Source: Pseudomonas sp. 8Z (GTDB lineage: Bacteria > Pseudomonadota > Gammaproteobacteria > Pseudomonadales > Pseudomonadaceae). Taken from it: 64,000 nt of DNA. A program made the translations under genes and the position numbers. Below, one piece after another: positions 17,356 to 26,800 of the stretch. How positions within the stretch are numbered: the stretch's first letter is position 1; every line of letters begins with the position of its first letter. Below the pieces are notes generated by a model. It was given only the letters and a program-made list of their open reading frames with translations, did no database searches and was not told where the DNA came from. The stretch covers positions 279,079 to 343,078 of the forward strand of contig NZ_LR733826.1 in the NCBI RefSeq assembly GCF_902506535.1, written 5' to 3'.

Positions 17356-18282
17356 CTACTTCAGGCGGGCTTGGTAGGTTTCCAGATTCTCTGGGGTGAT
17401 CAGTTCGTAAGGCACCCAAATGGAGGCCTCAACCGGTTCCTTGCGGATCATTTTCAGTGCCGACTGCAGGGCTTGGATGGCCTGGCCTTTGGGGTCTTGA
17501 AACACCGAGGCTGCCAGCAAGCCACGCTTGATTGCGGCCTGGCCATCGGGCAAACCGTCGACGCCTACCACGGCAACCTCGCCATTGCTTTTACCCGCTT
17601 GGCGCAGAGCCATGGCCGCGCCAATGGCCATCTCGTCGTTGTTGGCGATAATCGCATCGAACTGGGTGCCGGCAGTCAGCCAGTTGCTGGTCAGATCCAT
17701 GCCCTTGCTGCGATCCCAGTCGGCGTTCTGTTCGGCCACTACCTTGATGTCCGGGTAAGCCTTGAGCGCTTCTTTGACACCTTCGGTGCGCCCGCGCGTG
17801 GCGTTCTGGGTCAGCTCACCCATGATCAGGGCGACATTGCCTTTACCGTTCAAGCGCTTGGCGATGAAGTCCCCCTGCAAACGGCCTGCCTGGAGATCTT
17901 CGGAGGTCACGGCGACCACGCCTTCGGGGAGCTTGGGGTTGTCAGGCCGACGATTGACGTACACCAACGGGATCTTGGCTGCGGTGGCTGCGCGGGTGAT
18001 GTTGACGGTGGCCGCGGTGTCTACCGGCAGCACGATGACCGCATCGACGTTCTGCGCGAGAAAGCTCTGAACCTGGTTGAGCTGGCGTACAACGTCGCCC
18101 TGAGCATCCTCGAACTGCATGGTGACTTGTTCCGTCTTGCCTGCATCCTCAAGGCTGCGGCGTACGTTGGTCATAAAGTTATCGTCGACCTTGGCAATGC
18201 TGACGCCGATACGGTAATCGGCCATCGCCAGAGGAGTAAGCGCGCATACGAAGGCAGCGCAGAGCAGTTTGCGAAGGGGCAT
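17356..18282 (-). CDS. Second inositol-type periplasmic binding protein
   Basis: 308 residues with signal peptide MPLRKLLCAAFVCALTPLAMA. It is clearly homologous to the binding protein at 11822 over its whole length, sharing such strands as VYVNRRPDNP, NDEMAIGAAMALRQAG, LTSNWL and the LITPENL end. It belongs to the RbsB/IbpA group. No ATPase or permease accompanies it, so it probably feeds the ABC core at 13229-15863. It is the last gene of a minus-strand operon driven by a sigma-54 promoter at about 20.2 kb, not by an IolR-type site. GAGGAATC precedes the ATG. A different cyclitol specificity or expression condition is the likely reason for its retention. Confidence 0.88.
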   Translation of the reverse strand: MPLRKLLCAAFVCALTPLAMADYRIGVSIAKVDDNFMTNVRRSLEDAGKTEQVTMQFEDAQGDVVRQLNQVQSFLAQNVDAVIVLPVDTAATVNITRAATAAKIPLVYVNRRPDNPKLPEGVVAVTSEDLQAGRLQGDFIAKRLNGKGNVALIMGELTQNATRGRTEGVKEALKAYPDIKVVAEQNADWDRSKGMDLTSNWLTAGTQFDAIIANNDEMAIGAAMALRQAGKSNGEVAVVGVDGLPDGQAAIKRGLLAASVFQDPKGQAIQALQSALKMIRKEPVEASIWVPYELITPENLETYQARLK

Positions 18283-18328
18283 GTGAGATTCCTCTTGTTT
18301 TTATGATGATGGGCCCGAGGGCCCGGTG

Positions 18329-19120
18329 TTACAGGGTGAAAGCGGCTTGAAACCGCTGCAGGGCTCGCTCGGAGTCACCGTCTGCCGCCCAGCCTTCCAG
18401 GCCGACTACGCCGCGGTAGCCCAGCTCGGCGAGCGCTCGGGCGATGGCGGGGTAGTGGATTTCACCGGTGCCGGGTTCGCAGCGCCCCGGCACGTCGGCG
18501 ACCTGAATTTCACCGATAGAGGCACCGGCACGGCGGATGAGTTCAATCAGATTGCCTTCGCCGATCTGTGCGTGATAAAGGTCCAGATTCAAGCGCAGAT
18601 AGGGGCTGGCGACTGCCTCGATCAGTGCCAGGGTGTCCTCGGCGCGGGCGAAGGGTACGCCGGGGTGATCAACGGCGGTGTTGAGGTTTTCCAGCAGGAA
18701 TACTTTGTTGGCCTGCTCGCCCAGACGTGCGATCTCGGCCAGGGTGTCACGTGCGGCTAGCCATTGCGCTCCGTTGACGGTGCTCAGGGGTTTGACTGGC
18801 AGCCCACGGTTGTCCAGGCCGGTGCCGTGCAAGTTCAGGGAGGGGCAGTTGAGTCGTTCGGCGACCTCAAGTGATTCGCGGGCGCTGGAGAGCAGTGCCG
18901 CGCGGCCTTCGGGGCTGATCAGGTCGCCAGAGATGTAGCCGGTCATCGAGGTGAAGCGGGCGCCAGTGGCGGCCAGGGCGTCGATGTCGTGGCGTGTCCA
19001 GTCCCAGATTTCCACGGCGAAGCCCAAGGCATGCAGGCGGCGTACGCGCTCGACGAAGGGCAGGTCGAGGAAGACCATTTCAGCGCTGACAGCCAGGACG
19101 AAAGGCGAGGTGTTGGTCAT
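18329..19120 (-). CDS. TIM-barrel sugar isomerase/epimerase, hydroxypyruvate isomerase-like
   Basis: 263 residues, AP-endonuclease-2/xylose-isomerase-like TIM barrel. Metal-binding candidates are in FLLENLNTAVDHPG, LNLDLYHAQIGEGN, EIQVADVPGRCEPGTGEI and the terminal VVGLEGWA. Length and motifs are close to hydroxypyruvate isomerases (Hyi), but proteins of this type in inositol loci also act as keto-inositol isomerases (IolI/IolO). The assignment to a cyclitol step rests on its position between an inositol-type dehydrogenase and a binding protein. AGGAG precedes the ATG; 5 bases separate it from the upstream dehydrogenase. Confidence 0.8.
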   Translation of the reverse strand: MTNTSPFVLAVSAEMVFLDLPFVERVRRLHALGFAVEIWDWTRHDIDALAATGARFTSMTGYISGDLISPEGRAALLSSARESLEVAERLNCPSLNLHGTGLDNRGLPVKPLSTVNGAQWLAARDTLAEIARLGEQANKVFLLENLNTAVDHPGVPFARAEDTLALIEAVASPYLRLNLDLYHAQIGEGNLIELIRRAGASIGEIQVADVPGRCEPGTGEIHYPAIARALAELGYRGVVGLEGWAADGDSERALQRFQAAFTL

Positions 19121-19125
19121 GGCGT

Positions 19126-20142
19126 TTACTCCTGTACTGCAACAGGTTGACCGGTTTTCACCGATTCGATGGCGGCCAGGGCAATGGCCAGCGCCGCACG
19201 GGCATCGGCACCACCGACCGGTACGGGCGTACCGCCGTGCACGGCATCGATAAAGGCGCGCAATTCACCCAGATAGGCGTCGCGCAGCAGTTCGGCATCC
19301 GAGCGTTGGGTGGTTTGGCTGATGCCTTCGGCGCCGTAACAAACCAGCTCGCTGGTACGTGCATCGCCCGCAGTGAGCATGCCGGCACTGCCAAACACTT
19401 CGCCGCGTACGTCATAGCCGTACACCGCCTGGAAGTTGGCCTCGGCGGTGGCGATCGCGCCGTTGTCGTAGCGAATGGTGACCACGGCGGTGTCCAGCAG
19501 GCCCTTGTCGCGGAAATCTGGGCGTACCAGAGCGTCGGCTACCGCATATACCTGGGTGGCCCGTGCGCCTGGGTTGAAGAAGTTAAGCGTGTCGAAATCG
19601 TGGATCAGGGTTTCCAGAAAGATTGTCCAGGGCTTCACTGCGGCAGGGTTTTGCAGGCCAGGATCGCGCGTCAGCGAGCGCATCAGTTGCGGCGTGCCGA
19701 TGCGTCCGGCGTTGATCATCTCGCGTGCGGTACGGAAGCTGGTGGCGAAACGGCGGTTGAAACCCACCTGCAGAGCAACACCGGCATCGGCGCAGGCTGC
19801 GATGGCGCGGTCAGCTTCTTCCAAGGTCACGGCCATGGGCTTTTCACAGAACACTGGCTTGCCTGCGCGTGCGGCTGCCACGACCAACTCGGCATGGCTG
19901 CGTGCCGGGGCGACGATAACCACTGCCTCTACGGCCGGGTTTTCGATCAGGGCTTGTGGGTCGGTATGGATGTGCTCGACATCGAGGATTTCACCGAGGC
20001 GGGCGGCAGCACCGGGAGCCGGATCGGCCAGGGCGACCAGACGGGCGCCGTGAAGATGTTGGGCGAGGGCAGTGGCGTGGAAGGTGCCCATGCGACCTGT
20101 ACCGATGAGGCCGACGGACAGAGGTGTCTTGGAATGAGGCAT
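19126..20142 (-). CDS. Gfo/Idh/MocA-family dehydrogenase, inositol 2-dehydrogenase-like
   Basis: 338 residues with Rossmann motif [10 protein letters not shown]101 in CEKP and a catalytic loop [10 protein letters not shown]. In that loop the usual DxxxH is ExxxH (E177, H181) with D182 next to the histidine. It is most similar to the IdhA/IolG group by overall pattern. It is first gene of the sigma-54-type operon with the TIM-barrel protein and second binding protein. An isomer of inositol or an oxidised cyclitol is the expected substrate; which one cannot be told. AGGACG precedes the start. Confidence 0.85.
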   Translation of the reverse strand: MPHSKTPLSVGLIGTGRMGTFHATALAQHLHGARLVALADPAPGAAARLGEILDVEHIHTDPQALIENPAVEAVVIVAPARSHAELVVAAARAGKPVFCEKPMAVTLEEADRAIAACADAGVALQVGFNRRFATSFRTAREMINAGRIGTPQLMRSLTRDPGLQNPAAVKPWTIFLETLIHDFDTLNFFNPGARATQVYAVADALVRPDFRDKGLLDTAVVTIRYDNGAIATAEANFQAVYGYDVRGEVFGSAGMLTAGDARTSELVCYGAEGISQTTQRSDAELLRDAYLGELRAFIDAVHGGTPVPVGGADARAALAIALAAIESVKTGQPVAVQE

Positions 20143-20198
20143 GAAGAGGCGTCCTATTGTGGTTGTTATGCGCAGGGCCTTGGGCCCGAAAGGGCTTC

Positions 20199-20214
20199 AG
20201 CAACCGTCATGCCA
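20199..20214 (-). promoter_or_regulatory. Sigma-54 promoter of the second dehydrogenase/isomerase/binding-protein operon
   Basis: On the minus strand TGGCATGACGGTTGCT, matching TGGCAYG-N4-TTGCW, with GG and GC separated by exactly 10 bases. The transcription start is predicted near 20188, about 45 bases before the start codon of the dehydrogenase gene. Confidence 0.85.
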
Positions 20215-20266
20215 GTCATGGAATGCGCCATTTTTAGGGGTTTTCAGGTGGGGCGACTCTTGTAAT

Positions 20267-20306
20267 ATGTCTAAAAAAAAGACATGCCTAGTTAGACATG
20301 TCCAAC
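20267..20306. promoter_or_regulatory. Palindromic activator sites (UAS) for the sigma-54 promoter
   Basis: Two adjacent dyads. One is ATGTC-N9-GACAT at 20267-20285. The other is GTTAGACATGTCCAAC at 20291-20306, palindromic at 14 of 16 positions. In addition ATGTCTAA (20267-20274) is the inverted copy of TTAGACAT (20292-20299). They lie about 55-95 bases upstream of the -24 box, the normal enhancer distance, and directly before the enhancer-binding protein gene. They probably bind its product. Confidence 0.65.
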
Positions 20307-20326
20307 TTTCAGACAGAGTCACCACC

Positions 20327-22336
20327 ATGCTTGAGTTGGGCGCCGCAAATGATCTGAGTCAGGAGTTGCTGTTTGTCAGTGAGTTGCAGCAGCCGGCTTC
20401 TGCTGTTGCTATTGAGCGTGGTTTGGATGCGGCTTGGGTGGACTGTTTGGCAGGTGATTCGGAGTTGTCTGCGCTCCGCTCTGTGATTCGCGCGTCCTGG
20501 CTACGCAGTCGGGCGGCTGGCGTCGAGGCCGAAGAGTTCCACTACGAGTTCGTCGAGCCTCAAGAGCTGACGAGCCGTCTTGCGGCCAATCGTGAAGTTC
20601 TCGATATCGCCGCACCGATCATGGCCGAACTGCTGCGCTACAACCCCGGTGGCCACCTTAATCTGGCTGATGCCGATGGTGTGACGCTCAGCGCTTGCGG
20701 GGTGGATTTGACTCCTCTCGGGAGTCGTTTGCTGGAGCAGGTACAAGGCACTAACTGCACGGGGCTGGCGCTGCGTGAGCAGCGTCTGGTCTTCGTTCTG
20801 GCGGGTGAGAACTTCAAGCGTGAACTGCGTGAGCGGCACATGCACTGTGCCTCGGCGCCGGTACGCGACCCCCAGGGCCGATTGCTTGGGGCGCTGACGC
20901 TGACTGCTGCGGTTGGCAACTTTCATTGTCACACCCTCGGCACCGTGCAGGCGGCAGCGGAGGCCGTGTCGCGGCAATTGGCGCTCAAGGCCCTGCTGGA
21001 TGAGCAACAGCGTGTGCTGGAGGTGCTTAATGAAGGGGTCATTCTGCTCGATGATGGGCGCCACATCCGTAGCCTCAATGGCTATGCTCGGCGTTTACTG
21101 CAGCTCGATGATCAGCAGTTGGGCAGGCCGTTCGCCAGCCTTATCGCTCAGGATACCGACCTCGGGCACTGGCTGGATCGTCGCTGGGAGCGTCAGGATC
21201 GTGAGCTAACGCTGCTATTGCCTGATGGCGGTAGCCTGCCGTGTCTGGCCTCGGCTTCGCCAATCGCGCAGGGTGGCTGGGTGCTGTCGTTACGTGAGAA
21301 TCGCCGGATCCGGGAAATCACCCGGCAATTGCTCGGCACTCGGGCGCGTTACAGTTTCGCGGATATCCAGGGGCGCTCAGCGGCGTTGCAAGACTGCATC
21401 CGACTTGCTCAGGCGGCCAGTCGTAGCGAGGCGACGGTATTGATTCAGGGGGAAAGTGGCGTGGGCAAAGAGTTGTTCGCTCAGGCCATTCATAATGCCA
21501 GTAGCCGCTGTGCTGGCCCTTTCGTTGCGGTGAATTGCGGTGCCATTCCACGTGATCTGGTGCAGAGCGAACTGTTCGGGCACGTCGAGGGCGCGTTCAC
21601 GGGGGCGGCGCGCGGAGGCGCGGCAGGTAAGTTCGAGCTGGCTGATGGCGGCACCTTGTTTCTCGATGAGATTGGCGACATGCCCCTGGACGCGCAAATC
21701 AGTCTGCTGCGAGTGCTTCAGGAAGGCGAGGTGACGCGCATCGGTGCTAAGAAGGCGCATGCGGTGGACGTTCGTGTTATCGCCGCCACCCATCGCGATC
21801 TAGCTCAGGCCGTTGTTGGCGGGAGTTTTCGTGAGGATGTGTTCTACCGACTCAATGTGCTGACGCTTGAGGTGCCGCCGTTGCGTGAGCGTCGTGAGGA
21901 CATTCCCAAGCTGGTGGCGACAATGCTCAAGAGTTTGGGGCGCAACCTTGAGCGACCACCGCAGGCCATCGCCGATGAGGCCTTGGCACTGCTGATGGCA
22001 CATAACTGGCCAGGTAACGTACGTGAGCTGGAAAACGTCATCGAGCGCGCGATCAATCTGGCGCAAGGTGCTTTCATTCAGCCTGCGGATTTACCGCCTG
22101 CACTTGTCCGTGTGGCCAATGGCGACGCAGAAGCAGAAAGCCATCTCCCGCCCCTTGAGCTAGGCGAGCGTGATCTGATTCGTGCAGCGCTGGAAGAGAC
22201 CGCAGGCAACATCCGCCGCTCAGCAAGTTTGCTGGGCATATCGCGTGCAGGCATTTATCTGAAGCTCAAACGCTATGGGTTGGATGCCGGAAAATTTCGT
22301 CGCCTTGATGACGATTCCACCGCGCCAGGTGATTGA
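20327..22336 (+). CDS. AcoR-type sigma-54-dependent enhancer-binding regulator
   Basis: 669 residues. An N-terminal sensory half with a GAF-like region (about 80-230) and a PAS-like segment (about 240-320) precedes an AAA+ domain. That domain has Walker A GESGVGKE near residue 374, GAFTGA near 421, required to contact sigma-54, and a [12 protein letters not shown]alker B. A Fis-type helix-turn-helix ([20 protein letters not shown]) is near 626. It is divergent from the sigma-54-driven dehydrogenase operon and almost certainly its activator; the inducer is unknown. ATG at 20327 was chosen because the in-frame ATG at 20267 lies inside the activator palindromes and has no ribosome site. A terminator follows. 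Confidence 0.9.
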   Translation: MLELGAANDLSQELLFVSELQQPASAVAIERGLDAAWVDCLAGDSELSALRSVIRASWLRSRAAGVEAEEFHYEFVEPQELTSRLAANREVLDIAAPIMAELLRYNPGGHLNLADADGVTLSACGVDLTPLGSRLLEQVQGTNCTGLALREQRLVFVLAGENFKRELRERHMHCASAPVRDPQGRLLGALTLTAAVGNFHCHTLGTVQAAAEAVSRQLALKALLDEQQRVLEVLNEGVILLDDGRHIRSLNGYARRLLQLDDQQLGRPFASLIAQDTDLGHWLDRRWERQDRELTLLLPDGGSLPCLASASPIAQGGWVLSLRENRRIREITRQLLGTRARYSFADIQGRSAALQDCIRLAQAASRSEATVLIQGESGVGKELFAQAIHNASSRCAGPFVAVNCGAIPRDLVQSELFGHVEGAFTGAARGGAAGKFELADGGTLFLDEIGDMPLDAQISLLRVLQEGEVTRIGAKKAHAVDVRVIAATHRDLAQAVVGGSFREDVFYRLNVLTLEVPPLRERREDIPKLVATMLKSLGRNLERPPQAIADEALALLMAHNWPGNVRELENVIERAINLAQGAFIQPADLPPALVRVANGDAEAESHLPPLELGERDLIRAALEETAGNIRRSASLLGISRAGIYLKLKRYGLDAGKFRRLDDDSTAPGD

Positions 22337-22378
22337 GCTGGGTTTGATCGTGCCGAGGCTATGGCCCAGTGATAGAAA

Positions 22379-22411
22379 GAAGGCTTGCGCGTTGCGCAAG
22401 CCTTCTGCGTT
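22379..22411. terminator. Bidirectional terminator between the regulator and sstT
   Basis: Perfect 12-bp stem GAAGGCTTGCGC / GCGCAAGCCTTC with a GTT loop, T-rich on the plus side (TGCGTTTT) and A-rich before it. It lies between two convergent genes. Confidence 0.85.
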
Positions 22412-23635
22412 TTAGCCTTGGCGTTTTTCTTCTGCCAGGCAAGCCGCCGCAGTGAAGAGCGCATCGGTTGAGGAGTTCAGAGCGGTTTCTGCGGAGTCTT
22501 GAACGATACCGATGATGAAGCCGATCGCTACGACCTGCATGGCTACGTCATTGGGAATGCCGAACAGGCTGCAGGCTAGAGGGATCAGCAGCAGCGAGCC
22601 TCCCGCTACACCTGAAGCGCCGCAAGCGCTGATCGAGGCAAGCAAGCTCAACAGCAGGGCAGTGGGCAGATCGACGGCAATATTCAGGGTGTGCACGGCT
22701 GCCAGGGTCAGCACGCTGATGGTGATGGCTGCGCCAGCCATGTTGATGGTGGCGCCGAGCGGGATAGACACCGAATAGGTTTCTTCGTGCAGACCAAGGC
22801 GCTGGCACAGTTGCAGATTGACTGGAATGTTGGCCGCCGAGCTGCGGGTGAAGAAGGCCGTCAGGCCGCTTTCGCGCAGGCAGGTGAAAACCAGCGGGTA
22901 GGGGTTGCTACGCGTCTTCCAATACACCAGTGCTGGGTTAATCAGCAATGCGACCAGTAGCATGCAGCCGACCAGTACCACGAGTAGGTGCAGGTAGCCG
23001 AGCAGCGCGCCGAAGCCGGATTCGGCCAATGTTGAGGCCACAAGGCCGAAGATCCCCAGCGGAGCCAAACGGATGACCAGCTTGACGATGGATGTGACGC
23101 CATTGGACAAATCGCCCAGTAGCTGTTTGCTGCCGACGCTGGCATGGCGCAAGGCGAAGCCCAGGCCGATGGCCCAGGCCAGGATGCCGATGAAATTGCC
23201 TTTGAGCAGGGCGTTTACCGGGTTGTCGACGACGTTCATCAGCAGGGTCTTGAGAACTTCACCAATCCCACCCGGCGGCGACAGTTCGGCAGCCTGACTG
23301 CTCAGTACAAGCGCAGAGGGGAAGGCGAAGCTGGCGACGACCGCCACCAATGCGGCACTGAATGTGCCGAGCAGGTACATCAGCAGGATTGGGCGAATAT
23401 GGGTCTGTTGACCGTGCTGATGGTTCGCGATGGAGGCCATCACCAGAATGAACACTAATACCGGGGCGACGGCTTTCAATGCCGAGACGAACACATTACC
23501 GATCAGACCGACTGAAAGCGCCGCCTGAGGTGCGACAACGGCAAGGGCAATGCCCAGGAGCAGGCCTACGGAAATCTGCACGACCAGGCTGGTACGGTTG
23601 AGCAGTTGTAGGAGTGGATTGACGGCTTCGGACAT
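22412..23635 (-). CDS. sstT: Serine/threonine:sodium symporter
   Basis: 407 residues, dicarboxylate/amino acid:cation symporter family, with about eight to nine membrane helices. The family re-entrant loop is represented by [17 protein letters not shown] and the following [17 protein letters not shown]. The N-terminus [18 protein letters not shown] and the [19 protein letters not shown] stretch are typical of SstT. It imports serine and threonine with sodium at the inner membrane. It stands alone, convergent to the regulator upstream. The reading frame is intact and of family length. Confidence 0.94.
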   Translation of the reverse strand: MSEAVNPLLQLLNRTSLVVQISVGLLLGIALAVVAPQAALSVGLIGNVFVSALKAVAPVLVFILVMASIANHQHGQQTHIRPILLMYLLGTFSAALVAVVASFAFPSALVLSSQAAELSPPGGIGEVLKTLLMNVVDNPVNALLKGNFIGILAWAIGLGFALRHASVGSKQLLGDLSNGVTSIVKLVIRLAPLGIFGLVASTLAESGFGALLGYLHLLVVLVGCMLLVALLINPALVYWKTRSNPYPLVFTCLRESGLTAFFTRSSAANIPVNLQLCQRLGLHEETYSVSIPLGATINMAGAAITISVLTLAAVHTLNIAVDLPTALLLSLLASISACGASGVAGGSLLLIPLACSLFGIPNDVAMQVVAIGFIIGIVQDSAETALNSSTDALFTAAACLAEEKRQG

Positions 23636-24112
23636 GACGCAGATCTCTGTTTACTGAGGCGCGAGGGTATTCGCAGGCCTTTCTCGAGCGGCTTTCCAGC
23701 CAGGGGCGGAAAAAATAGCGCGCGACTCTAGCACAGTCGCCAGCACCATTTGCCTGGGTAATGAGGGTGGGGCGAGTCAGTGCAACTGTGTGTCGCATTC
23801 AGGTAAACCTTTACTGCTTGAAATATCGAACATTCGGCGCTTATTTTGTACGCGGTGTGTCCGCCGACTATGCTCAGAAGGCATCTGAGCGTTCAGGTCG
23901 GTTGGTGTACCCCGGAGACGTGATCGAGCGTCCGATATGCCATCGAACTGATGGGCCATACACTCGTCGAAGATTGCATCGCTGGCCAAGCAACGCTGGC
24001 CATGGTCTTGTATGAGGCTATTCATTCGTGCTGACTGAGCATCTCGAAAGCGCGCCGCTGTACCGGGCGTGAGTCATCGACTTACGCTCCGCCATAGGAG
24101 TTTTACCTGCCA
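23636..24112. other. Intergenic region, no supported gene
   Basis: 477 bases between divergent sstT and the MFS gene. It contains only short frames without ribosome sites or recognisable residues. The last 20 bases hold the ribosome site (TAGGAG) of the MFS gene. No tRNA, terminator or repeat could be supported. Confidence 0.6.
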
Positions 24113-25441
24113 ATGCGTTTGATCTGGAAGTCCTTCCGCTCGCTGTATTTCGCCACTTTGTTGATGCTGCTCGGTTCAGGTCTGCTTAGTACCTACCTGG
24201 CTCTGCGTCTGGCCGATACGGTGGATGGACTGTGGGTGGGGGCGTTGATGGCGGCCAATTATTTCGGTCTGGTACTGGGCGGCAAACTGGGGCACCGGCT
24301 CATTGCGCGAGTCGGGCACATACGGGCTTACGTGGCCTGTGCAGGTGTGGTTACCGCAGCGGTATTGGGACATGGTCTGGTGGAGTGGTTACCGTTCTGG
24401 CTGTTTCTGCGCATGCTGGTTGGTCTCGGCATGATGTGCCAGTACATGGTGATTGAAAGCTGGCTGAACGAGCAGGCTGACGCCAGCCAGCGTGGATTGG
24501 TGTTCAGCGGTTATATGGGCGCCTCGTACATGGGCTTGATTCTGGGGCAGCTAGCCTTGGTGATCCATCCGACCTTGGGGCTGGAATTACTGATGCTGGT
24601 CGCCCTGTGCTTCGCGCTGTGTCTGGTTCCGGTGGCGCTGACCCGGCGCCTGCACCCCGCGCCTTTGCATCCGGCGCCGTTAGAGCTGCGTTTTTTCCTC
24701 AAACGGGTACCGCTTTCGCTGACCACTATTTCGGTTGCAGGTCTTTTGATTGGCTCTTTCTATGGCCTGGCGCCCTTGTATGCCACGCGTATGGGGCTGT
24801 CCACCGAGCAGGTGGGGCTGTTCATGGGGAGCTGCATTCTGGCTGGGCTGCTGGTGCAATGGCCGCTGGGGTGGTTGTCCGATCGGCATGACCGGGTGCG
24901 TCTGATTCGAGGCTGTGCTGTCTTTATGTTGCTTGCTGCCTTGCCGTTGGCGGCTTTGCCACAGGTGTTTCTTGGCTTGCTGATAGGCGTTGGCTTTCTG
25001 GTCAGCCTGATGCAGTTCAGTCTGTATCCCTTGGCTGTCGCGTTGGCTAATGACCATGTCGAGCCTGAGCGGCGGGTATCGCTGACGGCCATGCTGCTGG
25101 TCACATTTGGTGTCGGTGCCTGTATTGGGCCCTTGCTCACGGGCATGCTGATGCGCTTCTACGGCCCCAACATGCTGTATGTATTCATCTGTTTCTGTGC
25201 GCTGATTTTGGTCTGGCGTATCCGGCCTGAGGTTGTCACCCATCTACATCAGGTCGATGATGCGCCGCTGCAGCACATTGCGATGCCGGGTAACGTGGCG
25301 AGCTCGCCTCTGGTCGCCGCGCTGGACCCGCGCGTCGATGAGCAGACCGTGCAGGAGCAGATGCAGGAGCCTGCTGTGGCGATGGCCGCCGAAGCGGCTG
25401 AAAATGAAGATCGCGAGCGCAATGAGAGCGCTGCAGTCTGA
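24113..25441 (+). CDS. MFS transporter, YcaD-like
   Basis: 442 residues with about twelve hydrophobic helices up to residue 375, then a hydrophilic Ala/Glu/Gln-rich tail of about 65 residues. The motif-A region between helices 2 and 3 reads GLVLGGKLGHRLIARVGHIRAY. The segment MVIESWLNEQADASQRG is characteristic of YcaD-type efflux or uptake proteins. The substrate is unknown. The tail is longer than in Escherichia YcaD. It is convergent with ycgR; the two stop codons share one hairpin. Confidence 0.85.
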   Translation: MRLIWKSFRSLYFATLLMLLGSGLLSTYLALRLADTVDGLWVGALMAANYFGLVLGGKLGHRLIARVGHIRAYVACAGVVTAAVLGHGLVEWLPFWLFLRMLVGLGMMCQYMVIESWLNEQADASQRGLVFSGYMGASYMGLILGQLALVIHPTLGLELLMLVALCFALCLVPVALTRRLHPAPLHPAPLELRFFLKRVPLSLTTISVAGLLIGSFYGLAPLYATRMGLSTEQVGLFMGSCILAGLLVQWPLGWLSDRHDRVRLIRGCAVFMLLAALPLAALPQVFLGLLIGVGFLVSLMQFSLYPLAVALANDHVEPERRVSLTAMLLVTFGVGACIGPLLTGMLMRFYGPNMLYVFICFCALILVWRIRPEVVTHLHQVDDAPLQHIAMPGNVASSPLVAALDPRVDEQTVQEQMQEPAVAMAAEAAENEDRERNESAAV

Positions 25442-25456
25442 GGGCTTGGCCCTCAG
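25438..25456. terminator. Compact hairpin shared by two convergent genes
   Basis: CTGAGGGC-TTG-GCCCTCAG. The left arm contains the TGA stop of the MFS gene and the right arm the stop of ycgR on the other strand. There is no T-run, so it may act as an mRNA 3-prime stabiliser or a weak bidirectional terminator. Confidence 0.4.
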
Positions 25457-26193
25457 TCGCTCTCGGTGCGGCGGGCTTCGCGCTGTAGTTGATAGACAAA
25501 GCGCTCTACATTGCGCTGTTCCAGGCCGCCAAGGTCAAAAAAACGGGTGCCGACGAAGGTGCAGTCAATCTTCGCTTCATACTGCACGTGGCGCAGCTCC
25601 ACCGCGGTGGTCATGGCGCCGAAGGGCAGTTGAGCGGTCAGGCGTTCATGCACCTGGCCGTTCTGCAGTTGCTGGCTCTGGTCTCCCGCGAAGCGCAACT
25701 TGCAGCCGGTGGCGGAGATATCGAGTAGATGCCCTGTAAGCGGTTCGTGCAATTTGTCGCTCGACAGCACAACCTTGATTAGATCTGTCTGCTTGAGTGC
25801 GGCGCGAAAGGCGCTACGTCGCTGGTGATAGATCATCTCGGCGGGTAGGGGCGTCCAATAGCATGGCGCGCCATCATGCTGGCCTATTTGGACGCTATGT
25901 TCGCACTTCCAGGCCACCCGCACGCCGTCACGGAAGGCCTCCACGGAGAAGCTTTCTCCCTGTTTGAAAAAACGCTCGCCATCGGTGGGAATGATTTCGT
26001 CGAGCGCAATGCGTGAGCGCTCGCGGTCGATGTCCACGACATAACTTTGGAAGCGTTGGCTGCGTTCGTGAAACTGAATGAGCAGAGGGTCATGGTGCTG
26101 CAGCAGTAAGCGCAGGGTTGCAACGATCTCCGCCGGGGTCTTGAGTAGTTTGGGTGGCTGAGGCCCATTTCCCTCGTTGAACGCGCTGGACAC
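25453..26193 (-). CDS. ycgR: Flagellar brake protein YcgR, PilZ c-di-GMP receptor
   Basis: About 246 residues with the GTG start at 26193 (VSSAFNEGNGPQPPK), which gives the family length. An in-frame ATG at 26256 would add 21 unusual residues. The N-terminal YcgR (PilZN) domain spans about 15-115. The C-terminal PilZ domain has the c-di-GMP motifs RxxxR (R126-R130 in HQRRSAFR) and DISATG (D158, S160, G163). When bound to c-di-GMP the protein slows or reorients the flagellar motor. It follows flgN on the same strand, so it probably belongs to the FliA-driven flgMN transcript. Confidence 0.88.
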   Translation of the reverse strand: MSSAFNEGNGPQPPKLLKTPAEIVATLRLLLQHHDPLLIQFHERSQRFQSYVVDIDRERSRIALDEIIPTDGERFFKQGESFSVEAFRDGVRVAWKCEHSVQIGQHDGAPCYWTPLPAEMIYHQRRSAFRAALKQTDLIKVVLSSDKLHEPLTGHLLDISATGCKLRFAGDQSQQLQNGQVHERLTAQLPFGAMTTAVELRHVQYEAKIDCTFVGTRFFDLGGLEQRNVERFVYQLQREARRTESD

Positions 26194-26281
26194 AGTGCGA
26201 AGCTCTCCGGTTTTTCGATTACGGCATGCACTTACATGCCGACGCAGTGCCTGCATGTTCCCGTGCTTTTTATTGTGTGGC

Positions 26282-26749
26282 TCAGGCTTGGCTGAGCGGG
26301 CGGTGCTGCGCGATTCTAGCGGCGCTGCCGCGGCTGTCATAGAGCCCCGGCGTTTCGCCGCCGCGTAGGATGCCCAGAAGGCTGCTGACTGTTGCTTTGT
26401 TGGCGCGAATCAAGCGGCCGTTACGCAAGTTGGCATCCTGGCAGCGCTGCAGCAGCTCAGACAGCTCTTCGCTGCGGGTCAGCAGTTCAGCGCCAATGCT
26501 TGAGCGGGCAGCCAAACTGGCTAGCCCCTCACGGTCAGCGCTCAGGCCGACAGCGTGCAATAGCTGGCTGCGTTCGGTGCCGTGCTGCTGCAGTTGTGCC
26601 AGAAGTGGCTGTTTGTCTCCCAGCAGCTTATCGAGACGCGTCAGGTCGCGTTCATCGAGCGCCTGAAATTCGGCGTCGATCAGCTCAAGGAGTTGCTCGG
26701 CGATGCCGATATCTGAGGTGAACAGGTGTAGCAGAGAAGTATCGTGCAT
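26282..26749 (-). CDS. flgN: Flagellar export chaperone for hook-associated proteins, FlgN
   Basis: 155 residues, an all-helical FlgN-family protein. Typical features are DIGIAEQLLELIDAEFQALDERDLTRLDKLL at the N-terminus, cited here only as the region at residues 13-43, and a C-terminal LRNGRLIRANKATVSSLLGILRG segment (about 109-131). It binds FlgK and FlgL, both encoded in this window, before export. It lies downstream of flgM and upstream of ycgR on the minus strand. Confidence 0.9.
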   Translation of the reverse strand: MHDTSLLHLFTSDIGIAEQLLELIDAEFQALDERDLTRLDKLLGDKQPLLAQLQQHGTERSQLLHAVGLSADREGLASLAARSSIGAELLTRSEELSELLQRCQDANLRNGRLIRANKATVSSLLGILRGGETPGLYDSRGSAARIAQHRPLSQA

Positions 26750-26800
26750 GGCGGGCTCTTGGGGGTCGGGCGTCCAACACCCCCAGCGCAGCCCTTAGGA

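Noticed and set aside
23761..24025. Short frames in the sstT-MFS gap
   Set aside because: No ribosome sites, no residue patterns of real proteins, overlapping on both strands.
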